Origin: Auanema rhodensis
Lineage: Eukaryota; Nematoda; Chromadorea; Rhabditida; Rhabditidae
DNA: 64,000 nucleotides
Assembly: GCA_964057225.1 (NCBI GenBank)
Contig: OZ059897.1
Span: 7,750,001-7,814,000, forward strand
Direction: 5' to 3'
This document shows positions 12,102 to 24,600 of the stretch, piece by piece. Each line of letters opens with the position of its first letter. Within the stretch, counting starts at the first letter, position 1. The translations under genes and the position numbers were made by a program. Below the pieces are notes generated by a model. The model saw only the letters and a list, made by a program, of their open reading frames with translations. It did not search any database and was not told where the DNA came from.

Positions 12102-13296
12102 TTATTTTCCGATTCCAAGACCACTGGATATTCCAATCGGACCAACTCCTGGCACTCCAACTCCAACACCCGAGCTTATACCGAAGATGCCGCCGCCATG
12201 TCCACCTAAATCAGAATCATAAAGAAGGTATGCGATTTGGAGTTAAGCACCAAGGCCGCCAATTCCGGGAGCTCCGATTCCTAAGCCAGTATTTACTCCA
12301 ATTCCTCCGACTCCGACTCCTCCACCAAGTCCGATTCCTCCTGCACCATTTCCTGGATTACTTTGAGCAGGGAATGGAACAGAAGCATGAGTTGTTGTAA
12401 CTACAGCAGTACCTGATATTAGAAAAGGCAAGTTGAAAAACAAAAGCTATGCAACACCTTCTTCTTCAACTGGGAAGTTATGAACTCGTTGACTGTTCTC
12501 TAATGGTCTGGTACGGATATTGATTTCATCACTGTCAATAGTTGGGAATTCTTCCGAATCGTCGAGATGATGATGATTTTTGCTGACAAACTTGCTTTGC
12601 CATTTGTCCTGAAATCGTGTAAAATCACATTTTCATCCTTAATTCAAATAAACTATACTTCATCATCCCATGTTGCAGGAGTTGTTGTGACTACAGGACG
12701 ACGTGTGGTAATAGGTCTGCGTGTTGTTTTCTCAATAATTTCGTCTGGAAAAATGATACAATTGGTGAAAAGTACAAAAAATTTAAAATATTACCCGAAG
12801 TAATTTCTTCTAAACTAAGTTCTTTCGATACCGGCTTTTCAGCACTCACATGATGATGATGATGGTGATGATGGTGTGACTTCAGCTTATGATGCTGATG
12901 TCTGGGCCTGTGCTTGGCCACAAAATTTTGAAATCTTTCATATTCATCACCATATCCACCAGAATTATATTCAGGATATTGAGCATATTGTTGGCCATAT
13001 TGTTGACCATATTGTTGACCATATTGAGAATATTGTTGCTGATAAGAGCTGAAAAATGAAAAACAACAAGATAGATATCTGGATTACGACTAGCAAAGCA
13101 ATACCTGCAAAGATTGGGGCATTGACATTGCTGATAAATCTGTGGTTGGTTGCAAGCATAACCAGTCATTGAGCCGTAAAAGGCTGAAAATAATTTAAAA
13201 AAAAAAAGGTCCGAACACTCATAAATTGAATGACTAACTTGCATGAGCTACTGTAAGAAATGTAGACAAAGCAGTTAAATGTATGTATGTCGTCAT
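12102..13296 (-). CDS. Secreted Tyr/Gln-, His- and Gly-rich protein, unknown function
   Basis: Seven exons (13239-13296, 13105-13183, 12795-13048, 12659-12744, 12458-12608, 12251-12412, 12102-12205) give 297 residues with consistent phases. A signal peptide (about residues 1-19, ending VAHA) is followed by a short cysteine module with C30, C39, C41 and C45. A QQYG-type repeat region follows (about 48-70), then a nine-histidine run at 104-112 inside a His-rich stretch, a TTRRP-type Thr/Arg/Pro segment, and a C-terminal half of GGIG/GVGVG-like glycine repeats. Such composition suggests an extracellular matrix, cuticle or eggshell component, and the His run could bind metal ions. Both are inferences. 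The last intron has the weak donor GTGCTT; if retained, the protein would end earlier at a TAA. No named family was recognised. Confidence 0.87.
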
Positions 13297-15071
13297 ATCA
13301 CTGTAATGATGAGATTATTTTTAGGCTTGAGTACGGTTAAGTTGATTCCCAAATTTCCAAAAACGAAAGCAAAATAAGAAAATAAGGGAAGTGGTTGATT
13401 AACGCATATTTATACGAAATACAAACAAAGAAATAATACTAAGAAGCTACATGGTTCTAAGTAAATAAGGAAAGTAGGTTTACGACTGATGTTATGTAAC
13501 GACAACTTAGAGCTGTGTTAGCACATCGTCATCATACCTATCGCCAACGGACGATCTGAAGAAGTCAGAATGACTTCGTTGCTTGAAAAGTATCGTTAAG
13601 AATTGCAAATTACAACCATTGGAAAAAGAAAAAAGATAAATGGCACATCAACATACCTGCCATCTCAAGCACGTATTGCGCTTTCTCGTCGATTTTCCAT
13701 CATTGTTTCAAATGATTGAAGATAGTATATGATTTTGAACATCGGTTCTTCCTTTTTTTTTCGTTTTCTCTGCCATCCTCTCGAATATTTCTGAACTTTC
13801 TCATCGTTGTAATCTATTGTTAGATTGAAAACACCTGAGAAATATACGTAAACGTCTTCATTCACCCGAATTGATGGCAAACGAAAAGATATTAATCACG
13901 GAAAAACTTGTTGTTGCCATTAAGAAATGCTGGCCGAACAACAAGCTTGATCAACATAATACCTTAGTAAGCCATTGGCATGTGAAGACGATGCCGTCAT
14001 GCCTCGAGGGGATCAGCATGACAACGTCAGAGTTGTTTGATGAACTGTAACCTAGTCTTCCAATTATCAATATTATCATTCTTCTTCATTTGCTAAATAC
14101 AACTTTTGAAATAAAAAATTTGAAATGAAGGTCGTTGACATCTTTCTTTTCAACTTATGTTAGAAAAGGTTGTTGATAAAAACAAGCAAAAAGAAGTTTG
14201 TACTTGTTTTCCCTGAAGCTCAAGTTCAGATAAGAAATCAATCTCGTGCAATATTTATAAAGAAAATTTTATTTAAAGCAAATAGTTCATTACATATTAA
14301 TGTTGACTTTCAAATATGAAGACCCGTATTACAACATTTGAAGTGAATATGAAGAAACCGGGATATTAACAAGGAGAAGAAAAAATATATATATATAAAG
14401 AGAGAGAGAGAGAGAGAAAGAGAGAGAAAGAGCTAAACCTAGTAGAATAGAAGAAAAGAAAGAATTGAAACATATAAAGGGTTTGTATGAGGGTTTTGAT
14501 GGGCAGAAGAACATGAACCAAGTATGATACACATGATGACCTTATGACACATTAGGATAATTGGTCGTCTGCTTCTAAATGTTTTGATAGATTAAAATGA
14601 TCTAAAACCGATGATAATAATAATAATAATCATGAAAAATTGAATTTTAAGCCTAAGTTGTTAGTATTAAAAGAATGAGAATGGAGAATGTAAGAAGCAG
14701 ATGAACAGTCTCGGTGCAACAGAGCATTTGCCGAAAACAGTTAGCAACGAATGCAAAAGACACACATATCATTTACAAGTAAAAAACTTATATTATCAAC
14801 CTCGTTAGTGTTAAACATGAATAATAAATGAGCTACTGCTAATGGCTAATGACTATGAAATTATATGGCTTTTCGTATTAAAGAATGTATAAAAATCTAA
14901 TTATGAAAGCTTAGAAGAGAGAATGAGAGAGAGAGAGGGGGGAGAGCAAGAAAGTAAAACATGATCAACTAGAGAAGCGTAAGCAAAGAGAGAGAAGAGA
15001 TGAAAAAAAGATAATTTCAATTAGAAAAAGACATATTTACAGCTATGATTGAAAATAATAGTAAAAAAAAC
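13297..15071. other. Intergenic region with GA tract
   Basis: No supported exon. It contains a purine tract of GA repeats at about 14399-14432 and a shorter one near 14925-14945. Confidence 0.45.
14399..14432. repeat. GA microsatellite
   Basis: Nearly pure AG dinucleotide run with two AAAG interruptions, directly after a short TA tract. Confidence 0.9.
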
Positions 15072-16664
15072 TTAAATATCGTCATGTTCTAGCATTGACT
15101 GTTCTGTATCAGCAACCGATTCAGTAGATTTCAGAACATGATAGACATCGAACATGGCATTTCGATGGGGACGGAGAAGAACTGTGGCAAGAACACTGAG
15201 AATGAACATTTCGCAGATGATAACAAAGTTGCAGACAACTGAAATGAAACAAACAATTTTGATTGAGAAATTGTCCTCGAAATCACTCACAGGTAGCATT
15301 TTCCTGAGCAGATAGTAGCGGCCCGCAAGAAATGAGATCGAAACGAAGTAGAATATTTTGAAAGATCATTGGTTGTTGAGCTGAGAAGAAAAGTAGCGAA
15401 ACATCAACAAATCGGAAAATTGTCATGAAGCAAAATGCTGACAACTTATTCTGCAAAGGAAAAATCGTATTATGATCGCATAACATATGTATATGTATAT
15501 GAGTGTAATGAAGCTTACCGATGTAACGCGAGCCAACGTATGAACTCCGAAGATAGCAAGCAGTAATGATCCAACACACATCATATCAGAATAGCGAAGG
15601 AATCTGAAAGTAATACTAGTAATTAATATTTTCACATCATAATTGCACAGCCATATGCATTAGAAATCAATTTTAAAATAAGAAAGCTTAGTTGACGCAC
15701 GGTAACGCGCACGTGAATCAACGTCAAAACAATCAAATCCCATAATAAGCTAGGTTGATTAAAAGTGCAAACGTCACTGTATATTCATAATTAAAAAATA
15801 AATATCTAACGTTTTAGCTTCTTCTCTCATTTCAGCAACAGCAACAATATCACAGACGATGATTATGGCACGGAAAACAGGAGCTTGAAGTACTAGCCAT
15901 TCCAATCTTCTAATATTTCTCCTGCAACATTCATTTTGAAAAATTTTGTTTTAATCTATATGACATACTCAGATGCTTCAGCAGTTGGAAGAGGTACACA
16001 AGGTGCAATACAGCAGAATGGGGGACTATGAAAATCGATTGGATCATCAATACGATTGGAGAATGAGGTTCTTCCTCCAAACAGATGTCTATAAATAAAA
16101 GTTTATTGAGATAATAAGAGCAAAAAGGTAATACCTGCATAAGGATACGATTACAAATAGGCACATAAGGTAGTACAGAATGCCCAAAGCTGTCATAATC
16201 AAGGAAGTTCGTGGAACTAACATGCCAATTAAACAACAACTAGTTGATACCTGCAAAAAAAGCATAAAATAAAATGAACTTATGTGGATTTTTGAGCGAA
16301 AACACAATCAAATCATGGTTAGTATAGTTAAACTTACAGGAAATAATGTAACTAGCCAATATAATTTATTTCTTCGTGTTTCAATGGATACAAACCGATA
16401 AACATAAGTCCAATGAACTGATGCCAATAAATAGATAATACTCGTAAATACAGTTGCAATAACTAATAAAACAGCTTGAAATGGTTCAAGATCTGAAAAT
16501 ACATGAATGTTATACTGATAAACATTTGTAGATTTAAACTAACGTGAGAGAAATTCAGAAGCACTAGGTGTGTCTGTATGACCCGAACAATTCTTGTCTG
16601 GAGGTACCATAAGAGACTCCATCAGCCGAAAGACTGGCCCCATCTCCAATCCACTCATATTCAT
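15072..16664 (-). CDS. Organic solute transporter alpha-like (OSTA/TMEM184 family) membrane protein
   Basis: Eight exons (16544-16664, 16338-16492, 16135-16250, 15969-16088, 15811-15921, 15519-15603, 15291-15450, 15072-15238) encode 344 residues, about the length of vertebrate OST-alpha. Hydrophobic segments suggest about seven membrane helices, for example at about 43-64, 82-106, 112-131, 182-198, 213-230 and 290-311. Between helices 3 and 4 is a Cys cluster, C156-C157 and C161, in PPFCCIAPC, which resembles the cysteine-rich loop of this family. An acidic tail ends in EHDDI. OST-alpha with a beta subunit exports bile acids and steroids in vertebrates. Worm homologues are little known and no beta partner is seen here. 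The ATG is four bases after a TTTCAG acceptor, so this start fits trans-splicing, but an upstream coding exon cannot be excluded. Confidence 0.9.
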
Positions 16665-18240
16665 ATACTGAAATAATGAAAAGTAAGATAAAAATAAGCT
16701 TGCAAATGCTGATTAGATCATATGAACAGAGTATAAACTATGAAATTTCTGTTTTAAAATAAAATATTTGAATAATGATTAAGAAAATATAAGAACGAGC
16801 AAGATAAATTGAATGATAACTAAAAGAACAACATGAGTAAGTCCCACGCATTGGAGATATAAGTAAGAAAAAAAACTTTTTCATGCAGAAGTTAGTAGGA
16901 TACACTGTGTTTGCAAATGTTTTCGTATGATTTTCAAAGGCAAAATGAATTGACGGGATGAAACGGCAGGAAATCCCAAAAAAATGGCCAAAGAAGATGT
17001 AGGCGAAAAGGATGAATGGTTGAAGGAGAGAATGGCGGAGTGAGAAAAAGACAATTGGCCTCTAGAATAAAATAAACGTCTGGAGATAAATATAGATTCA
17101 TATATCATACAAATATATTTATTATTCAAATCTAGCGAGGTCTTATACGACGAAGGGTCAGGCCGAATCTCTGGTAGCATTAGTGCCCTCATGGCCTCCA
17201 CAGAAATAACAAACTGTCAAAAGACAATTTGGGTACATATGAAGAAGAAGGTTCATGCATGGAGAGATGTGTGACCTCGTGAAGCAGTAAAGGACGAAAT
17301 GAGGGAATATCGATATGATAGATCAAGAGATCTACATGTACACTCAAACGAGGCTACGGCAATTAGAACATGAAATGCTTTGACAGAATAATCAAAGAAA
17401 AACAAAACAAAATAAGTTCAAAGTTAAAGATAATCGACAGAGTATCAGGAACATAAAGGAAAAATGCTGAATGGCATGAATGAACGACGACCGATCGTCC
17501 AGCGCGAAGCGGGAAATAAGTGAGTTTTCTTTAGAAATAATCAGCAAAAACAATTTAAAGGCTTCCGCTATTTCCACATGATTCATTGACGAAATGACAG
17601 ACAAATTGACAACAAACAAAATCTAAACAAGCAACCGAGTCAAGCAGCCAGCTCAGCCATCCGGCTAACCGTGAAAAAAAGAATGAGGCTCCAGACAGAT
17701 TGAAACGTTTTATAAGATAATAGTTAATATTTGCAAAAAAGACAAAGTACTACATGATAAGAAAAGGAGCCGAAAAAGACTAAGCGAGATAAATAGTCTG
17801 ATATAATCATACCATATAGTTATGGCTCCGTTAACTATATGTTTTATACGGTTAAATACATGACTCACTCATGCTCCATGCACAGTTTTTAAACGTTTCC
17901 TATCCAAAATCAGACGAAACATCAAAATTAACTGATAAAATATTTCATATTCGATACATACTACATGATTAACTACAAAAAAATGTTCCAATTTCAATAT
18001 TTGGGTGGTATGATGAGTGATAGAACATTAAAAATGAATGAAGCCGATTATAAGCAGAGTTAAAATTCGGACAGAAAGGTAAATGAAACAACGAATTTCC
18101 CGAAAAATGATGCAAAGCTTTGCTGTCGACAAACATTACAATAATTGAAAAAGTACAGAAAAAAGACTAAAGTTAATATGAAAACTGGAGAATGAACAGA
18201 AGGAGGATAGTAGTAGTATTGAAATGAGTCAAACCTTATT

Positions 18241-18265
18241 TCTCTCTGTCTCTCTCTCTCTCTCT
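18241..18265. repeat. TC microsatellite
   Basis: Run of TC dinucleotides with one TG interruption near the left end. Confidence 0.9.
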
Positions 18266-19633
18266 ATTGCTTCCTCTCTTCCCTTCTTTTCCTTTCACTT
18301 GTAAACATGTCGTTTGCAATGCACACTAGTCTACCTTTCACCTATGCTTTCATTTTATTTCGCCGTCTTCCCGCATTCTGAGTTATATCTCGGGAGGAGA
18401 ATGATTTTGAATAGAACATGTGCACATATGCAGTGAGAGAAAGAGAGTAGATATATGTATATGTAGACGAACAACAAGAAATAGGAAATGAAGGATGTGG
18501 AATGAGAGAAAAGAGGAAAATGAGCTGTTGGTTATGAATGCTCTATGAAAAATTCGTAAAATGCTGGGAATGCAGTAGATGATTACCATACCCACTACGT
18601 CAATGAGCTGAAACAGGCTCAGGAGGGAGGTACGCAGATAGTGATACACGGAGCTGATAAACATTTTTGAAAAAAAAATTATAAAGGTGGAAGTATGAGC
18701 TATTCTCTGCATAACATGCCTGATTCAAGAAATGACTGTAGCGAACAAGAAAAACGATGAACTCGGGCGTATTCTCATGAAAATTAGAGATTTTTCTGTT
18801 TGAAAGCACTTTGTTGAGTTCAACATCACTGAAGTGCAACCAAAGTGAGAACAAAAATAACTAAAAATTCTTATATTCCAGGGAATAGAGAGAGGAAGAC
18901 GAAAAAAGAAGAGAATGTTAGCAGAGAGGTCCAGAAACACAGAATCCAGTTAACCTCAATAAATTGAAGAAAATAAAGATAAACTTGAAATAAAGTTGAA
19001 ATAGTTCAAAATCAAACAAATCGAGGGTCTAGATGCTCATATGTATATTGTGCTATGTCAATTCAAAATGCCAATATCATATAGGAATAGTAAGGAAAAG
19101 GTGTAATAGAAGATATCAGAGGAGCAAGCAGATCAATCAGTAAAGTTTGATGATCAAAATATTAAAATTTTGAGATATAAGTGTCAAAGTGTAATATAAG
19201 GACAAGCAAAATAATTGTTTTATGAATAATCATTTATTACTGATAAGTTAGGAAGAAAATTTTGAGTAAATTTGGAACGCAAGTGATTGTTAGGTTAAGA
19301 CAGAGAGGAGGAGAGAGAATGAGAAAAGGACGGTGATGACGTAATTGAGGAGAGATTGCTGTCGTCTTGAACCTTCAAAGCTTTGCTGTATGTCTCTCTA
19401 ATCTGGCTTTTTCCAATCTGTGCGCTAGCTGTATGTGCATTAGCTGTGATGTGCTGGAACTAGTTGGCAACGTCTTGTTCTCGGCATTATTGACATAGCC
19501 CACATCATTAGCACGTACAACTTAAGTCAGAAAAAAAAGCGAAACATAGTCAAAATCAAAAGATCAGAGAAGAAAATATTCAAATTTCTGATGAAGCATC
19601 AAAGCAGGAAATTCAGAACATTCTGTTCAATAA

Positions 19634-19708
19634 AGAGAGAGAGAGAGAGACAACGGCGTAATACGAGAGTGAAGAGAAGCCAAGAGCACACACACACACA
19701 CACACACA
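19634..19708. repeat. AG and CA microsatellites
   Basis: An AG run at 19634-19650 is followed 37 nt later by a pure CA run of eleven units at 19687-19708. Confidence 0.9.
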
Positions 19709-20229
19709 ATAGCACAGGTTAGAAATGGTGAATGTGTAGAGAGAGAAACATAACCAACCGTTCATCAATTCGCATCACATTAAAATGAAGATCATCAGTC
19801 TATTCGTTTAATGAAAGCACACGTGGTCTGAGCACGTGAAAACGGAAAATTAATTTAAAACCATAAGAATGAAGAAAAAAATTAATTCAAAGTGTTGAAT
19901 TTAGATGGAATATAGGATACTTCGAATATGAAATCTAATAGTCATAAGGTACACATCAAAAGCAGTATATGACGATAGGATCATTTCAAGATCAAAAATT
20001 ATTTTACAAGAGTTTTTTTATAAAAAAATGCAAATAAACTACAACAACTGACTGACTGGTTCATAAAAGCAACATACTATGATATCATAGTTATAGTCAT
20101 AATCATTGCATGACAATTGGCGGATAATATTGAGGTGCAAAGAAGTAAAACACTGACCTATAGTTATGATAACACAATAAACAACAATTGCCAGAAAATG
20201 GCACAAAACGAGGACGATTGCGATATCTG

Positions 20230-20262
20230 CCCCCCCCCCCTTTCTCTCTCTCTCTCTCGCTT
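20230..20262. repeat. C11 homopolymer joined to TC microsatellite
   Basis: Eleven consecutive C residues at 20230-20240 run into a TC repeat. The complementary strand is an uninterrupted G11 tract. Confidence 0.92.
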
Positions 20263-20570
20263 ACTTTCTCTCTCTTTCTTTCTATCACTTTCTCTCACTT
20301 TTTTCTTTTCTATCTCTATAAAAATACAAAAAAGATCAGTTGATTTTAGTAAAGATATAGAAAAGATAATCTTTGCGATAGTAATGTTATAAAGCTTTTT
20401 ATGCCTTTACTCTATTCAAACATGAAAACTTCAGTTTAGTATATTTACAATAGGCTGTCCGAAAAGAGGATTTACATGGAAACTAGGTTTCAGTTTTCAA
20501 AATTCGGCATTGGCCCGGAAAAAAAATGGTCAAAGATAGAAAATAGCTTAGAGAATGATGATGATGCAAG

Positions 20571-20620
20571 GAAGAGAGAGAGATAGAGAGAAGGCTGAGA
20601 GAGAGAGAGAGAGAGAGAGA
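20571..20620. repeat. AG microsatellite
   Basis: Two AG blocks, separated by AGAAGGCTG, with a longer pure run at about 20598-20620. Confidence 0.88.
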
Positions 20621-21601
20621 AAACGAGGGAATGATTATTTGCAAAAAGTGAAACTTCGCTTCATCATGGCAATCAAACAAGAAACTAAAACCTAAAATTT
20701 TAATTTTTTCGAGAATTCAGATAGAAATTTGAGACTATAAGAAGGCAAACATAAGAAAAATAGAGTGAGATAGATGCATTGATGAGAATAATTAGAAAGT
20801 AGCCATAAAACGGCAATGAGTTTACATAGGGAAGTAGGGGAATTGGTTAAGGTAGTTCGAATAAGTGACAACGCCCATTTGATTTTTCGTCTTTCGTTCG
20901 TGCAGCACAGGTTGCTTAGGACATGGCCACGCATAGCTTCTTTGCCTACGCAAATGAATAAAAAAAACCTCAAATAAATAAATAAATGTGTCCTTTTTAA
21001 GTTATAAATGGGAAAAGAAAAAAGAAACAGAGAGGATGGAATATGAGACTTCAAACGGTGGATGATGTGAGAGGAGGGAGTGGACCAGTAGAATGCGACA
21101 CAAGGGGGAAGCCGGCAAGCCCAAATATAAATAAGCAATTGATCTATGTCTTCTGTGATTGTGTTTGTTTAGATAGAATTCAATTGATGGTTCGGGGATG
21201 GTTCGACAGAAAAACACAAAAAAAATGAGACAAAAGCAATAGAAAATGAAAATGAAGAAGGGGGAAGAGGTAAGGAAAGTTATTACAATTTCTTATATTT
21301 ATCAACTTTGTTGATATTTTCTTTCTAACATCACGATTATTGACGAGAAAAATCAAATACAAAGCCTGTGAAAAATGAAATACATAGAGATAAATTGTAT
21401 AAAAGATCATGAGCATCACGGCGTCTATAAAGAGTGAAGGAAAAAGAGAGAGGAGGGAAGTTATTGGACTGAGTCATACTCAGCCACTATAGAGTTGACG
21501 TAGTGGTCTGTGTATCTACAATGTAGACGTAAAATACATAACAAGGACATGTTACTGATCTCTATCTGTGAGCAATTCTCAAATTTCTAATATAAATATT
21601 C

Positions 21602-21621
21602 ATATATATATATATATATAT
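21602..21621. repeat. TA microsatellite
   Basis: Uninterrupted alternating A and T for about 20 nt. Confidence 0.9.
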
Positions 21622-24600
21622 TGGTCAAATAGAATTGAACAGATTGAATGAAGGAGTAGGTGAGAAAAAAAGAAAAAAAATGAATGAAAGCATATCTTTC
21701 GTAAAGCATGAGCGTTAGAAGAATCAACGGTAATCAGCTACGCCAACTGACTCTTTAACCAGAATCCCAATATAAGAGAGACAACAAAACTGACGTCAGG
21801 AGAAAGGAGGCGTGAAAGCTATCAAATGAGAAATTAAGAAAAGATGGGACTGTGTTTGAACTAGCCTCTAAAAACGGAAAGTTGAATGAAAGCGAAGACG
21901 GATTGTCTTTGGCAATTGATAGCATGTTTCAACAAGAACTATGAGTAAAAGATTAAATGAAAGTGAGAGAGGGGAAATGTTACAAACACTATGATGTAAT
22001 TATCAAATTTCACAAACCTATCTCTGGTCCTTCGTTTCCAAAAAAAGTTAAATGAGGTTAGATGTTCAGTCTACTTTGGATTGACGGGCTGAAAATCAAA
22101 ATCTTATATAACAGCAAAAGAAACATTTGCAAAAAAACTGCCAACTAAGTAATGGAAAAGAATTTTAAAGATGAAACCATAAAGGTAATAAAAAAATGGA
22201 ACTGATTAAAATATCAATATAAAGCTAGGAAAATGAACAATATTTACAAAAATCTATGCAAAGACTTCATCGAGATACAAGAAAGAATCCGTAGTTGACT
22301 ATGAAATAGCAGAAAAAACGAAACATTCTCTTATTGACAAAGCATGAATCGAGGGGAATATTAGAAAATGCAACAAAATAATCGGGATAAAATGATAACG
22401 AAAGAAGTTTTCTTGAAGTTCTTATTAAAAAATGGCTGAAAAAGAAATATAGGGATGAAGCTTCACAAGTCTAATTAAGGCAGCGAATCAGCCAATAAAC
22501 GAAAAAGAAGATAAGATGAAATAATCTAGGAAACAAGCTGTTGGTGATAAAAGAATGAAACAAGTGCTTAGGTTGGTCAACCATTGGTCAGCGATATTTC
22601 TCTGAATTTGGCGTTATCATTCCGTCTAAATCATTACGCAATGAACTCGTATTATATATACCCTGGGGCGACTTGCAAAAGGAGAAACAGCAGGAAACAT
22701 AAAAAGAAGAAATTACATAAGAAAATTTAGAATAAAATCTAAATAAAAGATTAATTATATGTGCGAAAGTGATATTTAATTTTTTTTCTTTGCTGGCTTT
22801 CCTTGTTCCAGATTTTTTTTTGAAGCCAAACTTTGAGTATAGAGAAAATACGTCACACCTGGTTATAATAAAGAATATCGCATGTGCATATAATCGAGGA
22901 AAATAATGATGACAAGGTTTTTGTTCAAAAAAATACAATTTTCTTAATTAAACAAGGAAATATAGATAGAAAGAGCAAATAGAAAGATAGAAAGAGTATG
23001 CTCAATACGAAAACTATAGTTTAAGACAAGTCATAAGATTAGAAAAAACCAAACGAGCGAGAAGCATCGAGGAAAAGTCCAATAAGAACGCTAAGCTATT
23101 GAGAATTTGCTTCAAAAAAGAAGAGGGTGTTTCGTTCAAAAACTAAAAATAGGCATTGATTCAAGATTTTTTCAAGAAACATCTCGATGGAGTGAGAAAT
23201 AAGCTCGAAACTCTTTTAATCATTCCACATTAGAATCATAGTCAAATAATAAAATTTTTAAAAGTTAATGGGAATAGAAATATTTTCAAATAATAGTAGA
23301 CAGTGTAAGATACTTAAGCGGAGAAGAAACCAAAAACTTAAAAAGTTTCAAAGTTTCAAACAACACCTCTGAGATTTGTTTCCTTACGCCAAGAAAACGA
23401 GTGAAACTTCTGTGCATAGATAATTTAAAATAATTCCAAAGATGAAAAAACATTTCAAAAACAATATCTACAAACGTCAACAAGATTTCTGATCAAAGAA
23501 TTCAGAGAGAAAGAGACAGACTTATCATAATATATAATATCTTACTACGTATTAGGATGATAAAAAACTTTTTAAAGTTCGAACAAACTTTCATTCAAAA
23601 AAAAGCTAAAAATCGTCACAATCTATATATGCATTTGATTGTATAACATCAATAGAATATATGTATATATCAAAGGATTAAATAAATACTAAAATGTAGT
23701 TTGATATACATGAAACAATCATAACAATCAAATTGGCAAATTATCATTAATCACTATTTGACTTTAGTTTATCAGGTTCACTCACGTCCATATATATGAT
23801 ATATGTAATTGAAAAAATAAATAAATAAGTAAAATATAAGCTTGTCTCAAATCAATAAAAAACGATAAAAACGATTTAAAGGTTTTTTTTTATTTTTTGT
23901 TTTTCTTTCTCAATAATATGTGATGGGTGATGGTGGATAGGAGCAGATAATTATAAGAAAAGACGTATGAAATGGTTCAATTAACTGAGATAAGAGAGCC
24001 GTAAATACTGGATAAGAGTAAAGTAAATTCCAATATTTTGTATTTAGCAAAGCGAGCGTAAACTACCTCAGTCTGTGGGCATGCAAACGGATCAAAATGT
24101 CAACGAAGGATAAGAGTGAACAGAAAAAGAGAGAGAGAGAGATGAGATGAAATCCAAGAACAGCTCATCAGATGGCTTTCTTAAAGACTTTCTCCTAAGA
24201 AGATTGCATGAAGATTTCACTATGCTTCTTTCTTTCCTTCCTTCAACCCTTCCTTTTCCTCTGATTACACCTTCAGACGCTTCAATCCTTCCTCTTACTC
24301 TTACCACTTTTCATAATATTGCATCATTCAAACTAGATAAGCAATGCTGGACAACGTACGTCAGAGAAAAAGAAACAATAAACAAAATTTTTCAAAAAAA
24401 TGCTGTAGACGATGAGACATACACAAGAATGAAAAAAACCTTCCTCTTGTTGGGCGATAACAGTTAACAAAAAAAAGAAGAGAAATGAAGATGAAAACAA
24501 TAACACTCATTTTCCATTTTGTTTCATTTATTTTATGTGAAATCATCATTTGATCGAGAAAAAAATAAGAAATAAGGAAGAAGTAAAAATGTGAAGAATA

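Noticed and set aside
12071-12400. Plus-strand open frame of 109 codons
   Set aside because: It is the antisense shadow of the Gly-rich exons of the minus-strand secreted protein gene.
13665-13880. Minus-strand frame of 71 codons
   Set aside because: Basic low-complexity centre, no clear acceptor and no continuation.
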